A stretch of 5,050 nucleotides of DNA from Planctomycetota bacterium. Lineage in GTDB: Bacteria > Planctomycetota > UBA8108. This document shows, piece after piece, positions 4,816 to 5,050 of the stretch. The stretch spans positions 1 through 5,050 of the forward strand of contig JAFGKN010000290.1 of NCBI GenBank assembly GCA_016928605.1, written 5' to 3'. The translations under genes were made by a program, and so were the position numbers. Under the pieces are notes generated by a model. The model was not told where the DNA came from and did not search any database. It worked only from the letters and a program-made list of their open reading frames with translations. Every line of letters starts with the position of its first letter. The stretch's first letter is position 1.

Positions 4816-5050
4816 ATGAATCCGACTGGACGATCCGATCCCCTCTCGCGCCGTCGTTTCCTCGCCGCGACCGGAGGCGCGGCCTTCGCGGCTCCGCTGG
4901 CCGGCCGTGCGCTCGGTGCGCTACCAGCTGCAGAGAACCGGATCCGCCCCGTGGGGCCCGGGTCGCGGTACGTCGCGAAGATCCGGGCGGCGTTCGTGCG
5001 GCGCCGCGGCGAGTACGGCATGCGGTGGCCCGGCGCGGTCTACGACGGGA
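4816..5050 (+). CDS. Second Tat-exported isomerase-like paralogue (3' end cut by window edge)
   Basis: Only the first 78 residues are in the window. A twin-arginine signal SRRRFLAATGGAAFAAPLAG lies at 11-30, followed by an Ala-rich region to about 39. The mature part then reads KIRAAFVRRRGEYGMRWPG (55-73). It lines up with residues 59-77 of the upstream gene product (EVRVAYLRPREDYWLGWPG) without gaps, sharing the R-x-A-[YF]-[LV]-R-x-R-x-x-Y-x-x-x-WPG pattern. The two genes are therefore tandem paralogues, probably of the same isomerase-like family and probably co-transcribed. Unlike its neighbour, this protein has no Cys or His before the Tat motif. The frame stays open to the edge. Full length, catalytic residues and function cannot be judged from this fragment. 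Confidence 0.82.
   Translation, partial: MNPTGRSDPLSRRRFLAATGGAAFAAPLAGRALGALPAAENRIRPVGPGSRYVAKIRAAFVRRRGEYGMRWPGAVYDG

Noticed and set aside
3147..5021. A 624-codon open frame on the minus strand, antisense to both isomerase-like genes.
   Set aside because: It mirrors real genes in GC-rich DNA. The plus-strand frames carry Tat signals, ribosome sites and family-like motifs, while this frame is Arg/Asp/Leu/Val-rich with no domain pattern and runs across two separate genes.

Overview
This is a GC-rich, G/C-third-position-biased stretch from a bacterium with c-type cytochromes, a twin-arginine export pathway and sigma-54 regulation. Exported sugar-isomerase-like proteins, and sugar-binding beta-sandwich domains fused to cytochromes, bring to mind uncultivated Planctomycetota, Acidobacteriota or related soil and sediment phyla. 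That placement is an impression from gene content. There is no rRNA or marker gene to settle it.

Layout. Two genes lie on the minus strand and two on the plus strand, diverging from a 316-bp regulatory gap (2918-3233). Minus strand: a four-heme c-type cytochrome with a C-terminal DUF1080/LamG-like beta-sandwich domain (1979-2917). It is followed, after a 473-bp gap with no convincing gene, by the first ~501 residues of a PAS-PAS-GAF-AAA+ sigma-54-dependent activator that runs off the left edge (1-1505). Plus strand: a complete Tat-exported protein with an L-fucose/L-arabinose isomerase-like body (3234-4688). After a 127-bp spacer comes the start of a second Tat-exported paralogue of the same kind (4816-5050, cut by the right edge).

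How they may work together (inference). All three non-regulatory proteins carry export signals. The divergent block therefore looks like an extracytoplasmic module pairing electron transfer (four hemes) with carbohydrate chemistry (sugar-binding-like domain, isomerase-fold proteins). It lies near a sigma-54 activator whose first PAS domain has a CxxC motif that could sense redox state or metal. DUF1080 proteins have been linked to 3-keto-glycoside cleavage, so an oxidative periplasmic sugar pathway is a reasonable hypothesis, but nothing here proves the substrate.

No RNA gene, CRISPR array, insertion sequence or convincing intrinsic terminator was seen. Several long open frames antisense to the real genes are composition-driven shadows and were left out. 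All family assignments come from reading the translated sequence by eye; no database search was possible.
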